A stretch of 64,000 nucleotides of DNA from Klebsiella quasivariicola (GTDB taxonomy: Bacteria; Pseudomonadota; Gammaproteobacteria; Enterobacterales; Enterobacteriaceae), in the NCBI RefSeq assembly GCF_002269255.1, contig NZ_CP022823.1, positions 2,914,001-2,978,000 on the forward strand. The letters are read 5' to 3'. Below, piece by piece: positions 61,095 through 64,000 of this stretch. Both the position numbers and the translations under genes were made by a program. Under the pieces are notes generated by a model. It was given only the letters and a program-made list of their open reading frames with translations, was not told where the DNA came from and did no database searches. How positions within the stretch are numbered: position 1 is the stretch's first letter; the number at the start of each line of letters is the position of its first letter.

Positions 61095-61847
61095 ATGATC
61101 CCTGAGAAGCGAATTATTCGACGCATTCAGTCTGGCGGTTGTGCTATCCATTGTCAGGATTGCAGCATTAGCCAGCTCTGCATCCCCTTTACTCTGAACG
61201 AGCATGAGCTTGATCAGCTGGATAATATTATCGAGCGGAAAAAGCCTATCCAGAAAGGTCAAACCTTGTTCAAAGCCGGTGATGAGCTGAAGTCGTTGTA
61301 CGCCATTCGCTCCGGGACCATTAAAAGCTACACCATCACCGAACAAGGTGATGAGCAGATCACCGGCTTCCATCTGGCGGGCGATTTGGTAGGCTTTGAC
61401 GCCATCGGCACCGGCCTGCACCCGAGCTTTGCGCAGGCGCTGGAAACCTCAATGGTCTGCGAGATCCCCTTCGAAACCCTCGACGATCTTTCCGGAAAAA
61501 TGCCGAATCTGCGTCAGCAGATGATGCGTCTGATGAGCGGTGAGATTAAAGGCGACCAGGATATGATCCTGCTGCTTTCCAAAAAGAATGCCGAAGAGCG
61601 GCTGGCCGCGTTTATTTATAACCTCTCTCGTCGTTTCGCCCAGCGCGGTTTCTCTCCTCGTGAGTTCCGTCTGACGATGACCCGCGGCGATATCGGCAAC
61701 TATCTCGGCCTCACCGTCGAAACCATCAGCCGTCTGCTGGGTCGTTTTCAGAAAAGCGGCATGCTGGCGGTGAAAGGCAAATACATCACCATTGAAAACA
61801 GCGATCTGCTGGCCCAGCTGGCCGGACAGGCGCGCAACGTCGCGTAA
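61095..61847 (+). CDS. fnr: Anaerobic regulator FNR
   Basis: 250 residues, identical in length to E. coli FNR. The 4Fe-4S ligands Cys20, Cys23, Cys29 and Cys122 are all present. The cyclic-nucleotide-like beta roll is followed by the HTH with TVETISRLLGRF (about 208-219), whose Glu and Ser/Arg contact TTGAT. With the cluster intact (no oxygen) it dimerises and activates anaerobic respiration genes. Targets in this window are plausible at the fumarate module (perfect box at 41579) and at its own promoter. Confidence 0.97.
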   Translation: MIPEKRIIRRIQSGGCAIHCQDCSISQLCIPFTLNEHELDQLDNIIERKKPIQKGQTLFKAGDELKSLYAIRSGTIKSYTITEQGDEQITGFHLAGDLVGFDAIGTGLHPSFAQALETSMVCEIPFETLDDLSGKMPNLRQQMMRLMSGEIKGDQDMILLLSKKNAEERLAAFIYNLSRRFAQRGFSPREFRLTMTRGDIGNYLGLTVETISRLLGRFQKSGMLAVKGKYITIENSDLLAQLAGQARNVA

Positions 61848-61860
61848 TCTCTGCGCAACA

Positions 61861-61906
61861 CCTGGTCAGAATCGGCAATTTTTTCAGATTTGTTGATCTG
61901 ACCAGG
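61861..61906. promoter_or_regulatory. Long inverted repeat between fnr and uspE
   Basis: CCTGGTCAGA (61861-61870) and TCTGACCAGG (61897-61906) are perfect 10-bp arms. Their 26-nt loop contains TTTTTT and an inner CAGAT...ATCTG hairpin. It starts 14 bp after the fnr stop and may terminate fnr or form the uspE leader. Confidence 0.5.
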
Positions 61907-61985
61907 CTCCTCCCCTGTTTCAATTCATCCATATGAGTTATCTTTTTATTAACTGACGGTAGCTGCAGTTGTAAGGAGACCCTGT

Positions 61986-62936
61986 ATGGCGAAGTATCAG
62001 AGCATGCTGGTAGTAATCGATCCTAACCAGGACGACCAGCCGGCGCTTAGGCGAGCGGTGTACCTGCACCAACGGATTGGTGGACGCATCAAAGCTTTTT
62101 TGCCGATCTATGATTTTTCCTATGAAATGACCACCCTGCTGTCCCCGGACGAGCGGACGGCAATGCGCCAGGGCGTCATTGCCCAACGTACCGCCTGGAT
62201 CCGCGAGCAGGCGAAATTCTATCTTGAATCCGGTGTGCCAATTGACGTGAAAGTGGTGTGGCACAACCGCCCCTTTGAAGCCATTATTCAGGAAGTGGTT
62301 AGCGAGAAACACGATCTGCTGCTGAAGATGGCCCACCAGCACGACAAGCTGGAAGCGGTGATCTTTACCCCGACGGACTGGCATCTGCTGCGTAAATGCC
62401 CCTGCCCGGTGTGGATGGTCAAAGACCAGCCGTGGCCGGAAGGCGGCAAAGCGCTGGTGGCTGTCAATCTCGCCAGCGAAGAGAATTACCACAACACCCT
62501 CAACGAGAAGCTGGTTCGCGAAACCCTGTCGCTGGCGGAAGAAGTCAACCACACAGAAGTGCACCTGATCGGCGCCTACCCGGTCACCCCAATCAATATC
62601 GCCATTGAACTGCCGGATTTCGATCCCAGCGTCTACAACGATGCCATTCGCGGCCAGCATCTGCTGGCGATGAAAGCGCTGCGGCAGAAGTTTGGCATCG
62701 ATGAGAAATTCACACACGTCGAAAAAGGGTTGCCTGAAGAGGTGATCCCGGATCTCGCCGAGCATCTGCAGGCGGGGATCGTGGTGCTGGGGACCGTTGG
62801 ACGAACCGGCCTGTCGGCGGCGTTCCTCGGCAATACCGCGGAACAGGTTGTCGACCACCTGCGCTGCGATCTGCTGGTGCTCAAACCAGAAGCCTACCAG
62901 ACGCCGGTGGAACTGGACGACGACGACGACGATTAA
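61986..62936 (+). CDS. uspE: Tandem universal stress protein UspE
   Basis: 316 residues with two Usp domains (about 1-140 and 155-310). The second ends with IVVLGTVGRTGLSAAFLGNTAEQVV, a variant of the nucleotide loop GxxGxxGxxxGS. The C-terminus is an acidic tail (LDDDDDD). UspE helps with DNA-damage resistance and cell aggregation in E. coli. AAGGAG precedes the ATG. It is next to fnr, as in E. coli. Confidence 0.95.
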   Translation: MAKYQSMLVVIDPNQDDQPALRRAVYLHQRIGGRIKAFLPIYDFSYEMTTLLSPDERTAMRQGVIAQRTAWIREQAKFYLESGVPIDVKVVWHNRPFEAIIQEVVSEKHDLLLKMAHQHDKLEAVIFTPTDWHLLRKCPCPVWMVKDQPWPEGGKALVAVNLASEENYHNTLNEKLVRETLSLAEEVNHTEVHLIGAYPVTPINIAIELPDFDPSVYNDAIRGQHLLAMKALRQKFGIDEKFTHVEKGLPEEVIPDLAEHLQAGIVVLGTVGRTGLSAAFLGNTAEQVVDHLRCDLLVLKPEAYQTPVELDDDDDD

Positions 62937-62961
62937 CTGATGTTCCTGTTATGCCCCTCAT

Positions 62962-62987
62962 CCCCCGCCTCGCGGGGGATTTTTTTG
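62962..62987 (+). terminator. Intrinsic terminator of uspE
   Basis: Stem CCCCCGC-CTC-GCGGGGG followed by ATTTTTTT, 25 bp after the stop. Confidence 0.9.
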
Positions 62988-63004
62988 CCCGCTATCCGTC
63001 AGGC

Positions 63005-63028
63005 ACAAAAAAGGGCCGCTCGCGGCCC
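63005..63028 (-). terminator. Intrinsic terminator of the 62-codon gene
   Basis: On the minus strand the 7-bp stem GGGCCGC/GCGGCCC is followed by six T, 28 bp past the stop of the gene at 63056. Confidence 0.85.
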
Positions 63029-63055
63029 CGTCATTGTTCAGTGAGAATGAATGAC

Positions 63056-63244
63056 TTAGTGGATACCCAGACGCCAGGCCAGATCGATCTCTTCTTTCAG
63101 CTCCAGCGAGGAGAGCGCCATCAGGTCAGCAAACTCCAGCTCCAGCAGTTTAAGCTTTTTCAGATACTGCGCTGGGGTCATAACGGTGGTGTCGCGGCGT
63201 AAGAATTCGATGGCCATCTGCGTTGGGGTTAACTCGGTATCCAT
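63056..63244 (-). CDS. Small soluble helical protein of unknown function
   Basis: 62 residues from ATG 63244 (GAGGA six bases upstream), with its own intrinsic terminator. The protein starts MDTELTPTQMAIEFLRRD and continues with a leucine- and glutamate-rich helix (LKKLKLLELEFADLM, then LKEEIDLAWRLGI). There is no signal or transmembrane segment, so it is probably a cytosolic helical-hairpin protein. Complete gene signals make it convincing. I do not recognise its family. The open frame starts 11 codons upstream without a ribosome site. Confidence 0.8.
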   Translation of the reverse strand: MDTELTPTQMAIEFLRRDTTVMTPAQYLKKLKLLELEFADLMALSSLELKEEIDLAWRLGIH

Positions 63245-63329
63245 AATATCCTCTGTCTGATGTAAGAACCGGGACATTATATCACCTCTTGCCGCTTATT
63301 TTATGAACAATTCCAGGCATCCCCTTGTA

Positions 63330-63360
63330 TATAAAAAAGCCGTCTCACAGGAGACGGCTT
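63330..63360 (-). terminator. Intrinsic terminator of pntAB
   Basis: Perfect 10-bp stem AAGCCGTCTC / GAGACGGCTT. On the minus strand it is followed by a T-run (TTTTTTAT), 33 bp past the pntB stop. Confidence 0.9.
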
Positions 63361-63392
63361 ATAAACAAAGGTTGTAAAACAATAATTTTACA

Positions 63393-64000
63393 TTACAGCG
63401 CTTTCAGGATCGCATCGACGCTGGCTTTCGCATCACCGAACAGCATATGGGTGTTCTCTTTAAAGAACAGCGGGTTCTGTACCCCGGCGTAACCGGTGTT
63501 CATCGAACGCTTAAAGACCACCACGTTCTGCGCTTTCCAGACTTCCAGCACTGGCATACCCGCGATAGGACTCTTCGGATCGTCCTGCGCCGCCGGGTTG
63601 ACGGTGTCGTTGGCGCCGATGACCAGCACGGTGTCGGTATCGCTGAAATCGTCGTTGATCTCATCCATTTCCAGCACGATGTCGTAAGGCACTTTGGCTT
63701 CCGCCAGCAGGACGTTCATATGTCCTGGCAGACGCCCGGCCACCGGGTGGATGCCAAAGCGCACCTTGATGCCGCGCGCCCGCAGCTTCTCGGTAATTTC
63801 AGCCACCGGATACTGCGCCTGGGCCACCGCCATACCGTAGCCCGGGGTGATGATCACCGAGTGCGAATTTTTCAGCATCTCCGCGGTCTCTTCCGCGCTA
63901 ATCTCGCGATGCTCGCCCACTTCTTCATCGCCACCGCTGGAGGAACCATCGGTACCGAAGCCGCCGGCAATCACGCTGATAAAGGAGCGGTTCATCGCCT
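63393..64000 (-). CDS. pntB: NAD(P) transhydrogenase beta subunit, C-terminal part
   Basis: The C-terminal ~201 residues of PntB; the 5' part lies beyond the window. The sequence seen is the NADP(H)-binding domain III, with ITPGYGMAVAQAQ (nucleotide loop), AGRLPGHMNVLLAEA, VIGANDTVNPAA and a C-terminal VDAILKAL. PntAB couples proton entry to hydride transfer from NADH to NADP+. In E. coli pntB lies beside tqsA; here it is 41 kb from tqsA. The last transmembrane helix region (before MNRSFISVIAGGFG) is not included. Confidence 0.95.
   Translation of the reverse strand, partial: AMNRSFISVIAGGFGTDGSSSGGDEEVGEHREISAEETAEMLKNSHSVIITPGYGMAVAQAQYPVAEITEKLRARGIKVRFGIHPVAGRLPGHMNVLLAEAKVPYDIVLEMDEINDDFSDTDTVLVIGANDTVNPAAQDDPKSPIAGMPVLEVWKAQNVVVFKRSMNTGYAGVQNPLFFKENTHMLFGDAKASVDAILKAL

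Overview
The window is enterobacterial chromosome, almost certainly from the Klebsiella pneumoniae complex. Gene content and order resemble the E. coli ynfA-to-tqsA region (30-36 min), and Klebsiella-type loci are present as well: a complete malonate decarboxylase operon, a cytosolic NADH:fumarate reductase with its own ApbE, and a pca cluster. The DNA is GC-rich and densely coded. I see no rRNA, tRNA, prophage, insertion sequence or CRISPR array. All family assignments come from reading the proteins and from memory of E. coli and Klebsiella homologues; no database was searched.

Layout. 1-2.4 kb: a partial mannitol-dehydrogenase-family oxidoreductase (ydfI-like) and an ACS-type MFS transporter that share an identical 15-bp upstream motif. 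2.5-22.1 kb: an E. coli-like backbone of ynfA, ynfB, speG, ynfC, ynfD, the Tat-exported ynfEGH-dmsD molybdoenzyme operon, clcB, ynfK, mlc, ynfL/ynfM, an M32 carboxypeptidase, asr, ydgU, ydgD, mdtJI and tqsA. Two very small membrane-protein ORFs (30 and 34 codons) sit in its gaps. 22.3-30.3 kb: mdcABCDEFGH with convergent mdcR. 30.4-34.7 kb: a Bcr/CflA exporter, mqo and an unusual MurQ-family SIS protein.

35.0-45.0 kb holds the most coherent accessory system. It contains a DcuS/DcuR-type C4-dicarboxylate two-component system, a leaderless ApbE flavin transferase, a 925-residue OYE/FMN-bind/fumarate-reductase fusion, a DASS anion transporter and a class I fumarase. A perfect FNR box lies in the divergent promoter region. 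Together they predict uptake of a C4-dicarboxylate, fumarate-malate interconversion, and NADH-driven fumarate reduction in the cytosol, under FNR and DcuSR control.

45.2-47.8 kb: an MscS-type channel followed by a ~0.9-kb repeat island made of a tandemly duplicated REP-plus-body unit. 47.8-53.8 kb: pcaIJFBDC, the lower protocatechuate/3-oxoadipate pathway, divergent from pcaR, with two operator-like repeats between them. 53.8-60.1 kb: smrA, abgR and abgABT (p-aminobenzoyl-glutamate uptake and hydrolysis), then a 50-codon membrane-protein ORF. 60.4-64 kb: ogt, fnr with its own FNR site, uspE, a 62-residue unknown and the 3' part of pntB.

In E. coli tqsA is next to pntB. Here about 41 kb lies between them, made of catabolic and anaerobic modules plus the smrA-abg-ogt-fnr-uspE block, which in E. 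coli is elsewhere.
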